Assembly (NCBI RefSeq): GCF_026013365.1
Contig: NZ_JAPDOE010000001.1
Location: 1,116,001-1,180,000 of the forward strand
Origin: Paenibacillus sp. LS1
GTDB lineage: Bacteria; Bacillota; Bacilli; Paenibacillales; Paenibacillaceae
DNA length: 64,000 nt
Direction of reading: 5' to 3'
Shown here: piece by piece, positions 1 through 8,257 of the stretch
Numbering within the stretch: position 1 is the stretch's first letter
Layout: the number at the start of each line of letters is the position of its first letter
The notes under the pieces: generated by a model
What the model was told of the DNA's origin: nothing
Seen by the model: the letters and a program-made list of their open reading frames with translations, nothing else
The model's database searches: none
Position numbers and translations under genes: made by a program

Positions 1-354
1 TCCACCGTTCAGATCGGCGTGTCCGGGACGCGGACGATGAACGCGACGTTTCTCTTCGTCACTGCCTTCAATTGGCTCAATATTCATAATGTTCTGCCAA
101 TGTTTCCAGTCGTTATTTTGAACAACCAGCGCTACTGGAGCACCTGTTGTATATCCATGACGGATACCACCAACGAAATTGGCCTGATCCTTCTCGATCT
201 GCATCCGGCGTCCACGACCATATCCCTTTTGGCGGCGGTGAAGCTGGAAATTCAGTTCTTCAAAGTCAATCGTCAAATTACTTGGCAATCCTTCAATAAT
301 AGCGGTCAATTGGGGTCCGTGCGTCTCCCCTGCGGTTAAATAGCGTAAACTCAT
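1..354 (-). CDS. aroC: Chorismate synthase, N-terminal part (runs off left edge)
   Basis: Chorismate synthase makes chorismate from 5-enolpyruvylshikimate-3-phosphate, using reduced FMN, in the last shared step to aromatic amino acids, folate and menaquinone. The first 118 codons are present. They begin [16 protein letters not shown] and contain the conserved [12 protein letters not shown] and [13 protein letters not shown] segments; the C-terminal two thirds lie outside the window. The ATG at 352-354 follows a GGGGGAACG ribosome binding site. The gene has its own sigma-A promoter (417-445) although it lies behind cheR as in Bacillus subtilis, where aroB, aroH and the trp genes follow. Family identity is near certain. 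Confidence 0.97.
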   Translation of the reverse strand, partial: MSLRYLTAGETHGPQLTAIIEGLPSNLTIDFEELNFQLHRRQKGYGRGRRMQIEKDQANFVGGIRHGYTTGAPVALVVQNNDWKHWQNIMNIEPIEGSDEEKRRVHRPRPGHADLNGG

Positions 355-416
355 AATACGTTCCCCCTTTAAACTGTTAAACTTCACATTGCTAAAATCC
401 CATAATTTCTTTGCTT

Positions 417-445
417 ATTATAGTATAGCTGACCCGCTTTGACAA
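417..445 (-). promoter_or_regulatory. Sigma-A promoter of aroC
   Basis: On the minus strand TTGTCA (440-445) and a perfect TATAAT (417-422) are separated by 17 bases. The predicted start of transcription is about 55 bases before the aroC ATG. It lies after the hairpin that ends cheR, so aroC can be transcribed independently. Confidence 0.75.
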
Positions 446-479
446 GAAAGTCGGCACTTTCTTGTACTTGATATACAAA

Positions 480-517
480 TAACCGCCTGAACACATGTAA
501 CATGTGCTTCAGACGGC
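480..517 (-). terminator. Hairpin terminator after cheR
   Basis: A long imperfect inverted repeat (CCGCCTGAACACATGT pairing with ACATGTGCTTCAGACGG) lies 17 bases after the cheR stop. On the minus strand it is followed by a T-rich but broken tail, so termination may be partial. Confidence 0.6.
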
Positions 518-533
518 TCAACAACTAATATGA

Positions 534-1328
534 TTATTTCTTCCGATAGAAGAATGTCTCTGCTGTCTCCAGACCATATTGTCCTGGGGAGAAGATCTGC
601 TCCGTACTGCCCACAAACAAAATACCGCCTGGACGCAAACTTGCTGCAAATTTGTGATACAACAGGTTTTTGGCTTCCTCAGTAAAATAGATCATGACAT
701 TCCGGCACACAATCAGATCGTATCCATCGTCAAAACGGTCCACGAGCAAATTTTGTTTCATGAACTTGATCGAATTTTTGAGTTGCTCATCAATACGGTA
801 TACCAAGCCATCCTGCTTGAAGTAACGGTTCGCCGTTTCCTTTGGCACATCCTTAAGTGAGCGTTCCATATAACGCCCTTCCTTGGCTTTGGCCAATGCA
901 CCTTCATCCAGATCACTTGCCGTAATGGAGCTGTCCTTCAAAATTCCCATCGTATCTAGAATCATGGCGAGTGTATAAGGTTCTTCACCTGTTGAACAAG
1001 CTGCACTCCAGACTTTCACACGTCGCTTGGAGCCCAGTAGCTCAGGCAGAATCTCGTCCCGTAGTACTTCCCAACGATTGGGATTACGCCAGAATTCCGA
1101 AACGTTAATCGTCATACGATCAAGAAACTCGAAGAACAATGATTTATCTTTCTGCATAGCATCAAAAAAATTAGAAAATGTATGAAACCCGTTTTTGTTG
1201 CGAAGTGTGGTCAGCCTTCTTTTCATCTGGCCTTCCTTGTATTGAGCAAGATCAATGCCTGTGCTCTCTTTGATTTTACGAATGAATCCGGTGTAATCCG
1301 GGTCTAGTAATTGTTCTTGCTCCAGCAT
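534..1328 (-). CDS. cheR: Chemotaxis protein methyltransferase CheR
   Basis: CheR methylates glutamates on chemoreceptors with S-adenosylmethionine, setting their signalling gain during adaptation. The 264-residue length is typical. An N-terminal helical CheR_N part (about 1-75) precedes the methyltransferase fold with the SAM loop [17 protein letters not shown] (about 105-121), the acidic [14 protein letters not shown] strand end and the CRNVMIYF motif. The ATG at 1326-1328 follows AAGGGTGA. It sits directly after ndk, 25 bases apart, in the order seen in Bacillus subtilis. No other chemotaxis gene is in view, as is usual for cheR at this locus. Confidence 0.95.
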   Translation of the reverse strand: MLEQEQLLDPDYTGFIRKIKESTGIDLAQYKEGQMKRRLTTLRNKNGFHTFSNFFDAMQKDKSLFFEFLDRMTINVSEFWRNPNRWEVLRDEILPELLGSKRRVKVWSAACSTGEEPYTLAMILDTMGILKDSSITASDLDEGALAKAKEGRYMERSLKDVPKETANRYFKQDGLVYRIDEQLKNSIKFMKQNLLVDRFDDGYDLIVCRNVMIYFTEEAKNLLYHKFAASLRPGGILFVGSTEQIFSPGQYGLETAETFFYRKK

Positions 1329-1353
1329 CGTGTATCACCCTTTTGGCTAATAA

Positions 1354-1797
1354 TTACAACCAGGCTGCGATGCTCTTGTCATATACCACCAGTTCATCTG
1401 AAGCAAAGAAATTTTCTGCTTCACGGGAAGCACTTTCCGGTGAATCTGCCCCATGAATCAGATTATGTGGTGTGTGGCTGGCGAAGTCTCCGCGAATGGT
1501 CCCCGGAGCGGCTTCCTTCACATTGGTTTTTCCGATGACGATGCGCGCAAGCGCCACAATATCGTCCCCTTCCCACACCATGGCAAATACAGGCCCAGAT
1601 GTGATAAAACGAACCAAATCATCGAAAAAGGGTTTGCCCTCATGTTCAGCATAATGGCGTTTTGCCTGATCCTCAGACATCTGCACCAATTTGCCTGCCA
1701 CCAACTTAAATCCTTTGTCTTCCAGACGGCTAATAATTCGACCGATCAATCCACGCTGCACACCATCCGGCTTCACCATCAAAAATGTACGATCCAT
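1354..1797 (-). CDS. ndk: Nucleoside diphosphate kinase
   Basis: Ndk transfers the gamma phosphate of ATP to NDPs and dNDPs through a phosphohistidine and balances the NTP pools. The 147-residue protein opens [19 protein letters not shown] and carries the active-site segment [17 protein letters not shown], in which the phospho-accepting histidine is at the usual place ([13 protein letters not shown]). The ATG at 1795-1797 is chosen because it follows GAGGAGTGAGCTG and gives the usual N-terminus. It stands between hepT and cheR as in Bacillus subtilis and probably shares their transcript. Confidence 0.97.
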   Translation of the reverse strand: MDRTFLMVKPDGVQRGLIGRIISRLEDKGFKLVAGKLVQMSEDQAKRHYAEHEGKPFFDDLVRFITSGPVFAMVWEGDDIVALARIVIGKTNVKEAAPGTIRGDFASHTPHNLIHGADSPESASREAENFFASDELVVYDKSIAAWL

Positions 1798-1990
1798 CAG
1801 CTCACTCCTCACTCACGGTTCAAAGTTAATCACTATGTAAACGCAATCCCTCTGATTGTAACATACATGTCCAAATCCTCCCAATGAGGAATTTCACACA
1901 TCTGTTCTCCTTCGGGTGTGAGTACCTGTGTCAGACCCAATCAACTATGCGTTGTCCAGTCCAACATGTGAGTCGAAGGTCATACAAAGT

Positions 1991-2965
1991 TTAATGCGTA
2001 CGTTTAACCACAAAATGAGCGATATCACGCAGGTTTTTGGTCGTCTTGATGTTAGGTAGCTGATCGAGAGCATCGAGCGCTTTCTTCATATATCGGTCAG
2101 CAAGGGCTTCTGCTTTAGCAATTCCTTGACTTTGGCGAATCATTCCAATTGCATCCGATGCACTTGCCCGTCCTTCTTCATGTTGGACACGGGAAATCTC
2201 CTTCAACAGAGGTTCACGCAGATCGGACTCTTGCAGCGCATACAGCACAGGAAGAGTGATATTTCCCTGCTTCATGTCACTGCCAGGTGGCTTGCCGAGT
2301 TGTTTCTCGGTACCCACCAAATCAAGTACATCATCTTGAATCTGGAAAGCCATACCCACATTGTATCCGTACGTATACAGCAAGGAAGATACATGCTCAG
2401 GCGCACGTGTGGCCAAAGCTCCTAACTGACAGCTAACCGCAATCAGAAGTGCTGTTTTGCGACGAATCCGCAGCAAATAGTTTCGGACGCTTTGTCCCGT
2501 ATTGAAAAAGTCGCGAATTTGCTCCATTTCACCGATGGACATCTGTACCATGGCTTTGGCAAGTATACGATGAATAGCTGGATCGGATAATCCGGCAGTC
2601 ATTTCAAGTGCCTTACCGTAGATATAGTCTCCAGTATACATGGCGATCCGATTATCCCATTTTGACTTCACCGTGGGTTTGCCTCGGCGTGTCTCCGCAT
2701 TATCAATAACATCATCATGAACGAGAGATGCGGAATGAATGAGTTCGAGCGGAACCGCAACCAGCTTCAGACGTTCAATGTCATATGTACCAAATTTCCC
2801 GCCAAGTAATACAAAAACGGGCCGCAACCGTTTTCCTCCTGCTTTGAGCAAATGAAGCGACGTTTCACTCAGCAGCTTCTGTTCTCCTCGAACACTGCGA
2901 TACAACTCTTTCTCAATGTAATCCATGTCCTTTTTTAACAACCCGAAAATATCCAATAGTTTCAT
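1991..2965 (-). CDS. hepT: Heptaprenyl diphosphate synthase component II (catalytic subunit)
   Basis: This trans-prenyltransferase subunit extends farnesyl diphosphate with isopentenyl diphosphate to the C35 side chain of menaquinone-7, working with the small HepS subunit. The 324-residue sequence has the two aspartate-rich motifs: HDDVIDNAETRRG (first, about 85-97) and QDDVLDLVG (second), plus GDYIYGKAL and KGGKRLRP-like (AGGKRLRP). Its ATG overlaps the stop codon of the small upstream ORF (ATGA), which indicates translational coupling. In Bacillus subtilis hepT directly follows menG; here three ORFs lie between. Confidence 0.95.
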   Translation of the reverse strand: MKLLDIFGLLKKDMDYIEKELYRSVRGEQKLLSETSLHLLKAGGKRLRPVFVLLGGKFGTYDIERLKLVAVPLELIHSASLVHDDVIDNAETRRGKPTVKSKWDNRIAMYTGDYIYGKALEMTAGLSDPAIHRILAKAMVQMSIGEMEQIRDFFNTGQSVRNYLLRIRRKTALLIAVSCQLGALATRAPEHVSSLLYTYGYNVGMAFQIQDDVLDLVGTEKQLGKPPGSDMKQGNITLPVLYALQESDLREPLLKEISRVQHEEGRASASDAIGMIRQSQGIAKAEALADRYMKKALDALDQLPNIKTTKNLRDIAHFVVKRTH

Positions 2966-3189
2966 TCGTTCACCCGTATCAGCGTATTGTCAGTCCATAA
3001 ATCCATGCTTACCTTCCCCTCCAGCAAGTCGGGCCTGCAGGCATTACGAAAAACCCGGCTTACCGTTCTTGCTTGTGTTTTTCTATAAGGTAATCTAACG
3101 TATTCTTCTTCTCCGAATGTCATGGCCGACACCCGGGAATTAAACTCTGCGACTTGTTCTGAAACAAAATACAGAAGTTGCCGGAGCAT
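2962..3189 (-). CDS. Small hypothetical protein coupled to hepT
   Basis: I do not recognise this 75-residue ORF. It starts MLRQLLYFVSEQVAEFNSRV and ends in LIRVNE, with no membrane segment and many arginines. Support for translation is limited: its TGA overlaps the hepT ATG, and it fills the gap between ubiX and hepT, but no good ribosome binding site precedes the ATG at 3187-3189 and an in-frame TGA lies two codons before it. It may be a coupled leader peptide, a relic of a larger gene, or non-coding. Confidence 0.4.
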   Translation of the reverse strand: MLRQLLYFVSEQVAEFNSRVSAMTFGEEEYVRLPYRKTQARTVSRVFRNACRPDLLEGKVSMDLWTDNTLIRVNE

Positions 3190-3308
3190 GGGTCAAGACT
3201 GTGGTTCATGAAGACTCACCATCAGCACTCACCAATACCCCGGGATTCGGGGGACAAATAAACCGAGCAACACTTTGGCAAAAAACTGCCTTGTATCGGA
3301 CTCAGTCG

Positions 3309-3929
3309 TTATCCCCGTTCATCCGGTTCTCCCCATCTTGTAAACAGTTGATGTGGGATGCGCAAGCTATCCAGCACTTTACCCACCAAAAACATAATCA
3401 ACTCATCCATAGTCTGAGGTTTGTAATAAAAAGCAGGCATAGCCGGTATCATTCGTACACCAAGACGGGAGAGCTTCAGCATGTTCTCCAGATGGATTGC
3501 ATGGAGAGGCGTCTCACGTGGTACGAGGATCAATGTTCTTCCCTCTTTCATCATAACATCGGCTGCGCGGGACATCAGATTATCCGACGATCCCTGCGCG
3601 ATGGACGAAAGAGTTCCCATAGAACATGGCATAATAATCATGCCATCGGCCAGATAAGAGCCACTTGCAATGGAGGCCCCTATATCACTCACAGGATGAT
3701 AGATCAGAGAACCGGCACGGTTGCCGAATTTTTCTTCCAGCACCGCGTCACGATTCGTCACATCCCAGTCCATTTCTTCTTTCAGTACACGCCACCCTGC
3801 ATTGGATATGACCAGATGAACGTTATATTCCAAATCAAGCAGCGTTTCAATCAATCGAATGCCATATATGCTGCCACTCGCTCCGGTAATTCCGACAACC
3901 AGTCGTTTATTGTCCGGCTGCTGCACCAT
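3309..3929 (-). CDS. ubiX: UbiX-family flavin prenyltransferase
   Basis: UbiX joins dimethylallyl phosphate to FMN, making the prenylated FMN cofactor of UbiD-type decarboxylases. The 206-residue protein starts MVQQPDNKRLVVGITGASGS, the flavoprotein nucleotide loop, and has the conserved SGSYLADGMIIMPCSMGTLSSIA segment and LVPRETPLHAIHLENM. The start codon directly follows the ubiA stop (TAAATG), so the two are coupled. With ubiA next door and no ubiquinone in such bacteria, a role in decarboxylation during futalosine-pathway menaquinone synthesis is inferred. No UbiD partner lies in the window. Confidence 0.93.
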   Translation of the reverse strand: MVQQPDNKRLVVGITGASGSIYGIRLIETLLDLEYNVHLVISNAGWRVLKEEMDWDVTNRDAVLEEKFGNRAGSLIYHPVSDIGASIASGSYLADGMIIMPCSMGTLSSIAQGSSDNLMSRAADVMMKEGRTLILVPRETPLHAIHLENMLKLSRLGVRMIPAMPAFYYKPQTMDELIMFLVGKVLDSLRIPHQLFTRWGEPDERG

Positions 3930-4796
3930 TTATTTCACCGCCAGATCAATCAAAGTGAACGTAAATACGATTAAACTAAGCAAGCTGTTCATGGTAAAGA
4001 ATGCCGTTTGAACACGACTCATATCATTAGGCGATACAATATAGTGTTGATAGAACAGAATACCATACGTTACCAACATGCCTGCGCCATACCACCAGCT
4101 CAGATCTGTCATCAACAATAACGCAAGAAAACCAATTGCAGTAATCACATGGAAGAACTTGGCGATCTGCAATGATTTAACCAGGCCAAAACGGGAAGGT
4201 ATGGAATGAAGGCCTTCTCCCTGGTCAAATTCAAGATCCTGACATGCATAGATAATATCAAAACCTGCTGTCCAGAACACAATCGTAACGTACAGGACAA
4301 TCGCTGTCCAATCCATCGTCCCCGTTACGGCTACCCAGCCACCAAGCGGAGCCAAACCAATCGTCATACCTAGAACGACGTGGCATAACCATGTGAATCG
4401 TTTGGTGTACGAATACAGTACCAGCATAAACACAGCAATAGGCAACAGCTGCATGGATAATACATTAAGATTGGATGAGGCCCAGAATAACAATATAAAA
4501 GAGATAATGACGAATATAACAACTTCCCCATTTTTCAACAGTCCTGCCGGGATCGCTCTCATCGCGGTACGCGGATTTTTGCCATCAATCGCTTGGTCAA
4601 TAATTCGGTTCAAACCGAAAGCCGCACTACGTGCGCCGACCATCGCAAGCAATACCCACATGATCTGCATCCAGCTTGGGAAGGTATCATTCACTACCAT
4701 GGAGCCGAGGATGGCCCCCATAAATGCAAAAGGTAAAGCAAAAAGCGTATGTTCAATCTTGATCATTTCTAAAAAAATGCGAATTTTCCTAAACAT
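3930..4796 (-). CDS. ubiA: UbiA-family prenyltransferase (menaquinone type)
   Basis: This integral membrane prenyltransferase attaches the polyprenyl chain to an aromatic acid. It has 288 residues and about eight hydrophobic segments. The first allylic diphosphate motif is visible as GLNRIIDQAIDGKNPRTAMRA-like sequence (NRIIDQAIDGKNPRT) and the second as FDIIYACQDLEFDQGEGL. The ATG at 4794-4796 is preceded by AAGGAG and overlaps the menG stop by 8 bases. Known relatives beside ubiX act as MqnP in the futalosine route; MenA would be the alternative, but MenA sequences look different. Assignment to family is secure, to pathway inferred. Confidence 0.92.
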   Translation of the reverse strand: MFRKIRIFLEMIKIEHTLFALPFAFMGAILGSMVVNDTFPSWMQIMWVLLAMVGARSAAFGLNRIIDQAIDGKNPRTAMRAIPAGLLKNGEVVIFVIISFILLFWASSNLNVLSMQLLPIAVFMLVLYSYTKRFTWLCHVVLGMTIGLAPLGGWVAVTGTMDWTAIVLYVTIVFWTAGFDIIYACQDLEFDQGEGLHSIPSRFGLVKSLQIAKFFHVITAIGFLALLLMTDLSWWYGAGMLVTYGILFYQHYIVSPNDMSRVQTAFFTMNSLLSLIVFTFTLIDLAVK

Positions 4797-5517
4797 GCTG
4801 ATTCTCCTTGGTTCCAATATGCAGTGCCGCGATGCCTCCGGTTAGAGGGTAGGCCTGCACTTGTTGCAATCCAGTTTCTGCAAAAATGTCTGCCAGTTCC
4901 TTCCTTCCCGGAAAAATGGCCAGAGAGTCGGGCAGCCATTTGTACTGCTCAAAACTTTTAGCGAACACTTTGGCAAGATTCGGTAAAACCTTCTCAAAAT
5001 AAAAATAATAAATGCCTTTGAACGGCTGCCATGTTGGCTTGGACAATTCCAGGCACACAACCATACCGCCCGGTTTGACCACACGTTTCATTTCAGACAA
5101 CACTTGTCTGAGATCAGGAACATTGCGCAGCCCGAACCCAATCGTCACATAATCAAATGAATTGTCTTCAAAAGGAAGTGACATGGCATTACCCTGTGTA
5201 AGGGTAATCTGCTTCTGACGCTGCACGGCATTGATCTTCGTTTGGCCAACTTCGAGCATATTGCTGCTGAAATCAAGACCATGCATGTGCCCCGTTTCAC
5301 TTGCCTCTGCCATGGCGAGCGTCCAGTCACATGTGCCGCAGCACAAATCAAGACCGGTGTCGCCCTTGGACATATTCATCTTTTTCATGGTGAATTTGCG
5401 CCAAGCCTTATGCCTGCGGAAACTTAGAATATCATTCATGACATCATATTTTCCGGCTATACTCTGAAAAACCGAATGGACATATTCTTCTTTCGGTTTG
5501 GTCTCTCCGCTCCCCAT
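4789..5517 (-). CDS. menG: Demethylmenaquinone methyltransferase
   Basis: MenG (UbiE family) methylates demethylmenaquinone with S-adenosylmethionine in the last step of menaquinone synthesis. The 242-residue protein has the family start (EEYVHSVFQSIAGKYDVMND), the SAM loop GLDLCCGTCDWTLAMAEA, and the UbiE signature FGLRNVPDLRQVLSEMKRVV. It lies between hepS and ubiA; hepS, menG and hepT together correspond to the gerCA-gerCB-gerCC operon of Bacillus subtilis. The ATG at 5515-5517 follows the hepS stop by 15 bases. Confidence 0.96.
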   Translation of the reverse strand: MGSGETKPKEEYVHSVFQSIAGKYDVMNDILSFRRHKAWRKFTMKKMNMSKGDTGLDLCCGTCDWTLAMAEASETGHMHGLDFSSNMLEVGQTKINAVQRQKQITLTQGNAMSLPFEDNSFDYVTIGFGLRNVPDLRQVLSEMKRVVKPGGMVVCLELSKPTWQPFKGIYYFYFEKVLPNLAKVFAKSFEQYKWLPDSLAIFPGRKELADIFAETGLQQVQAYPLTGGIAALHIGTKENQHV

Positions 5518-5532
5518 TCGTCTGTCTCCCCC

Positions 5533-6396
5533 TCAATCTTCCCTTACTGCCGCATGTGAAGGCTGCAAATATGTTAAGTACGGCTCAAGAATTGCATGTA
5601 TCTCATGCAAGCCCATCAGCCCTTCCTCGTCTTGCAACAACAGTTGAATGCGGTGTGTACACTCGCGAAGCTTGTCCAACAAAACCTCGCCAACCCTATG
5701 CTTCAGCACCATAGCGTTCCATACACGTGCATCTGGTTCAGACTGACGCAGAACACTGCGCTCATCGTCCTTACCATACTCGTATATGTGCCAGTATGCA
5801 TAGCTGTGAAGAAATTGTTGTTCGTCATTCATCCGCTTCAGTTCTTCCACGATCGTTTCGCAGGAGCTGAATTCGGTCAACAGGCTGTTCCATAAGGACT
5901 CTTCCTTATCTTGAATCATGCCTGTAAATGAAAGAAACAGCTGCATCCTCAGCTGTACCGTTTCACGCAAGTATTCATCAGCCGAAACGAGAAGCTTCAT
6001 CATCCGTTCATACAGCGTCATCTTGCGTGCGTTCACTTCGGATACAGCAGCACTGAGTTTGCCAATCATTTCAATTTTGCCCGCATGGGCAAGCAATTGA
6101 TAGAAACGGCTACTTAAATAATCCCCGGCGAGCACATTCAGCTGGCGTGAACGCATCTCCTGCTCTCTTCGCTCGCCGGAAATGGTATCGATTCGATCAT
6201 GCGTATCCATGGCCAACTGAACGAGCGAAGTTGCGAGAGCATATAGCTCTTGATGCACCTTTTCGTCTGTGCGGCCCACAAATACCTGCAACAGACGTGC
6301 CCGGCTATCCGGAAATGATGGGATTTCCGTATGTTGTCGAATCATGTCGTATTCCGTATATTTCTTTGCTAGTTGGGGTACGCGATATGAATTCAT
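5533..6396 (-). CDS. hepS: Heptaprenyl diphosphate synthase component I
   Basis: HepS is the non-catalytic small subunit of heptaprenyl diphosphate synthase; it binds the farnesyl diphosphate starter and sets product length with HepT. The 287-residue sequence has the family features KVHQELYALATSLVQLAMDTHD and LAGDYLSSRFYQLLAHAGKIEMIGKLS (two parts of HEPPP_synt_1). The ATG at 6394-6396 is chosen because GGAGG lies 6-7 bases before it; a longer open frame upstream lacks such a site. It heads the hepS-menG-ubiA-ubiX-hepT unit. Confidence 0.92.
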   Translation of the reverse strand: MNSYRVPQLAKKYTEYDMIRQHTEIPSFPDSRARLLQVFVGRTDEKVHQELYALATSLVQLAMDTHDRIDTISGERREQEMRSRQLNVLAGDYLSSRFYQLLAHAGKIEMIGKLSAAVSEVNARKMTLYERMMKLLVSADEYLRETVQLRMQLFLSFTGMIQDKEESLWNSLLTEFSSCETIVEELKRMNDEQQFLHSYAYWHIYEYGKDDERSVLRQSEPDARVWNAMVLKHRVGEVLLDKLRECTHRIQLLLQDEEGLMGLHEIHAILEPYLTYLQPSHAAVRED

Positions 6397-6497
6397 TCTC
6401 AGCCTCCGAGCCTTAACATTGTTAAACCATTTCTGCACTACAATCTTATATATTATAGCATATGTTGAACGGGCACGCACTGAATCCTGCTATTCTA

Positions 6498-7049
6498 TTA
6501 CCCCTGACTTGTCATTTCGAATTGCTTCTTCCAGAGTTCGGTCTCCATCAAATGAAACCAGTCCTTCAATTCATCCGAAAAGGCTGCACTTTTCCAGTTC
6601 CGTAATGTTTCAATCGCATACAGGGGCCACTCTCCACGCCGAATGTCAGCAGCAAGCAACAGATGTCGTTTATGCATCCATTCATCTTCTGCCATCACAC
6701 GTAGCAGCACCTGATCCACGTTGTCCAGACTCCGAAAGCCCAGATCCGCTACAGCTGCCATGTTCTCATAGATTTCAGTGTAACTCGTAGCCGTCCCTTT
6801 AACCTTGAGGTCCAGTCTCAAAATGGACTGTTTCCATTCCACTCTTGCAATGGGTGTAGATAGTTGCATGGAGTTTAGCACATCAACCAGATTGTCATCC
6901 GTTAGCTGGACTGGATGATGTGATGCAGAGACAGGTTGTACGTTTTCCCCGCCTAATGTACGCATATGTAAGGTTTGTATCGCAACAAGCAGAAAGACCG
7001 CCGCAACCGTTGCCAGCATTGAAGCAGTAACAATCATCCGCGGTTTCAT
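6498..7049 (-). CDS. Membrane-anchored protein of unknown function
   Basis: I do not recognise a family for this 183-residue protein. One hydrophobic segment (about 8-27) near the N-terminus is followed by a soluble, probably extracytoplasmic part of about 150 residues with no cysteine. The ATG at 7047-7049 follows GGGAGGCG. It is transcribed just before hepS and after the mtrB terminator, so it may head the hepS operon, although nothing in it suggests a prenyl-chain function. Confidence 0.75.
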   Translation of the reverse strand: MKPRMIVTASMLATVAAVFLLVAIQTLHMRTLGGENVQPVSASHHPVQLTDDNLVDVLNSMQLSTPIARVEWKQSILRLDLKVKGTATSYTEIYENMAAVADLGFRSLDNVDQVLLRVMAEDEWMHKRHLLLAADIRRGEWPLYAIETLRNWKSAAFSDELKDWFHLMETELWKKQFEMTSQG

Positions 7050-7116
7050 ATACGCCTCCCTGCCTTTACCTGTTAGTGTAGTCTGTCCGGTAAAGGCTCA
7101 TACCTCATTGTACAAT

Positions 7117-7140
7117 GAAAAAAAGCAGGCTATGCCTGCA
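7117..7140 (-). terminator. Intrinsic terminator of mtrB
   Basis: On the minus strand GCAGGC-ATA-GCCTGC is followed by seven T. It separates mtrB from the hepS transcription unit. Confidence 0.85.
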
Positions 7141-7170
7141 ATCTTCATTTGAGCGTATTTAACCTGTGCA

Positions 7171-7392
7171 TTACTCCGATTCAATCTGTCCATGCTTGGT
7201 AATCAGCGTGGCTTTGCCCCGGATTTTAATAGCTGAAGTATGGGTGGTAAATTGGGCAAACATCACTTCACCCTTGTCCAATTTCTCGGTGTGGTGAAAA
7301 CGTGTATCCTGACCTCGGGTTAATCCGATCACCTGGACACCATTTTCCTCTGCCTTAATTACAATATAATCATTGCCGGTTGGCTGATCCAT
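7171..7392 (-). CDS. mtrB: trp RNA-binding attenuation protein (TRAP)
   Basis: TRAP forms an 11-subunit ring which, with tryptophan bound, wraps GAG/UAG repeats in trp leader RNA and favours termination. The 73-residue protein has the expected length and conserved parts: [37 protein letters not shown] and [12 protein letters not shown], including the threonines and the lysine/arginine KKR-type RNA contacts. The ATG at 7390-7392 is preceded by AAGGGG and its own promoter (7427-7455). Unlike Bacillus subtilis, no mtrA (folE) lies between hbs and mtrB. Confidence 0.97.
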   Translation of the reverse strand: MDQPTGNDYIVIKAEENGVQVIGLTRGQDTRFHHTEKLDKGEVMFAQFTTHTSAIKIRGKATLITKHGQIESE

Positions 7393-7426
7393 CACGCATG
7401 TCCCCTTCTTTCGTTCAATAGCGTTA

Positions 7427-7455
7427 ATGATGATTAAAGTTGTTTCATTTGTCAA
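7427..7455 (-). promoter_or_regulatory. Probable sigma-A promoter of mtrB
   Basis: On the minus strand a perfect TTGACA (7450-7455) is followed after 17 bases by CATCAT (7427-7432), a weak -10. The spacing is ideal, but the -10 match is poor. Confidence 0.5.
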
Positions 7456-7539
7456 CCAGCGCCTTATACGAATGAACCGCAAGATTATGCTACCGTCGGG
7501 TCATACTACAGCTGTACAGCCACAGAAAGGAGAATCTGC

Positions 7540-7701
7540 ATGAAGTACACCCCTGCCGCGCTTACTGACGAGCATATTCATCAGTTAAAAGAAATTGAAC
7601 AGCATCTGTCTGCAGCTGCTGGCGAAGAACTGATTCTCGTAGCTTATGCCGGGCAACCGGATGATCCTGAACCCTCGGATAACCGCAAGAATCATCGTTA
7701 A
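7540..7701 (+). CDS. Conserved-looking 53-residue protein, convergent to hbs
   Basis: This short ORF is on the plus strand between mtrB and hbs. It starts MKYTPAALTDEHIHQLKEIE, has an amphipathic N-terminal half and a hydrophilic tail (DDPEPSDNRKNHR). A strong ribosome binding site (AAAGGAG) lies 7 bases before the ATG, and the stop is followed by a strong bidirectional terminator shared with hbs. Together these support real translation. Its function is unknown; it occupies the place of mtrA/folE in Bacillus subtilis but is unrelated to it. Confidence 0.75.
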   Translation: MKYTPAALTDEHIHQLKEIEQHLSAAAGEELILVAYAGQPDDPEPSDNRKNHR

Positions 7702-7712
7702 AGGGCAAAAGA

Positions 7713-7741
7713 AAAGGCCGTGAACAAGTCACGGTCTTTTT
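7713..7741. terminator. Bidirectional terminator between the 53-aa gene and hbs
   Basis: AAAGGCCGTGA pairs with TCACGGTCTTT around a five-base loop, with A-rich and T-rich flanks on either side, so it can stop both convergent transcripts. Confidence 0.85.
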
Positions 7742-7767
7742 GTCGACATATGGAATATGTAGAAATC

Positions 7768-8040
7768 TTATTTAATTCCGTCTTTGAGCGCTTTACCTGG
7801 TTTGAATGCAGGAATTTTGCTCGCAGGAATTTCGATTTCTTCACCTGTTTGCGGGTTGCGTCCTTTACGTGCAGAGCGCTCGCGAACTTCGAAGTTCCCA
7901 AAACCAACCAATTGTACTTTATCTCCGCTTTGAAGAGCCTCAGAGATTGCTTCGAATACGGCATCAACCGCTTTCGTTACATCTTTCTTGGACAATTCAG
8001 TCGCTTCGGATACATGTGTAATCAAGTCTGATTTGTTCAT
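7768..8040 (-). CDS. hbs: HU-type DNA-binding protein
   Basis: HU is the main nucleoid-associated protein; it bends DNA as a dimer. The 90-residue sequence starts [20 protein letters not shown] and has the DNA-binding arm [28 protein letters not shown] with the proline at the arm tip. The ATG at 8038-8040 follows a near-perfect AGGAGGTG, in line with very high expression. Gene order hbs-mtrB is that of Bacillus subtilis. Confidence 0.98.
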   Translation of the reverse strand: MNKSDLITHVSEATELSKKDVTKAVDAVFEAISEALQSGDKVQLVGFGNFEVRERSARKGRNPQTGEEIEIPASKIPAFKPGKALKDGIK

Positions 8041-8091
8041 TTGTTTTTCACCTCCTGTATCAATGTCCTGAATGTTATACTGTGTTTCCGT

Positions 8092-8120
8092 TTTATAGCG
8101 AAATATACGTTCATACGCAA
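8092..8120 (-). promoter_or_regulatory. Sigma-A promoter of hbs
   Basis: On the minus strand TTGCGT (8115-8120) and TATAAA (8092-8097) are 17 bases apart, giving a leader of about 45 bases before the hbs ATG. A TTGACC further upstream has no good partner. Confidence 0.6.
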
Positions 8121-8257
8121 AAAATCTACGTACATCTTGAGCGATGAACACAAATCTCCGCCTGCGGTCAACAGTCATTTTCGGCAGAATGTCGCCTGAA
8201 ACCACGGGGATTTCAGACGCCGAACAAATTTCATACTAATACAGACAGCCCACAATT

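Noticed and set aside
3201..3974. A 257-codon open frame on the plus strand opposite ubiX
   Set aside because: It is rich in histidine, glutamine and arginine as expected for antisense of a coding gene; ubiX on the minus strand is certain.
8185..8225. A hairpin (CTGAAA...TTTCAG) behind the permease gene taken as a terminator
   Set aside because: No T-run follows on the minus strand; it may belong to the hbs upstream region, so I do not list it.
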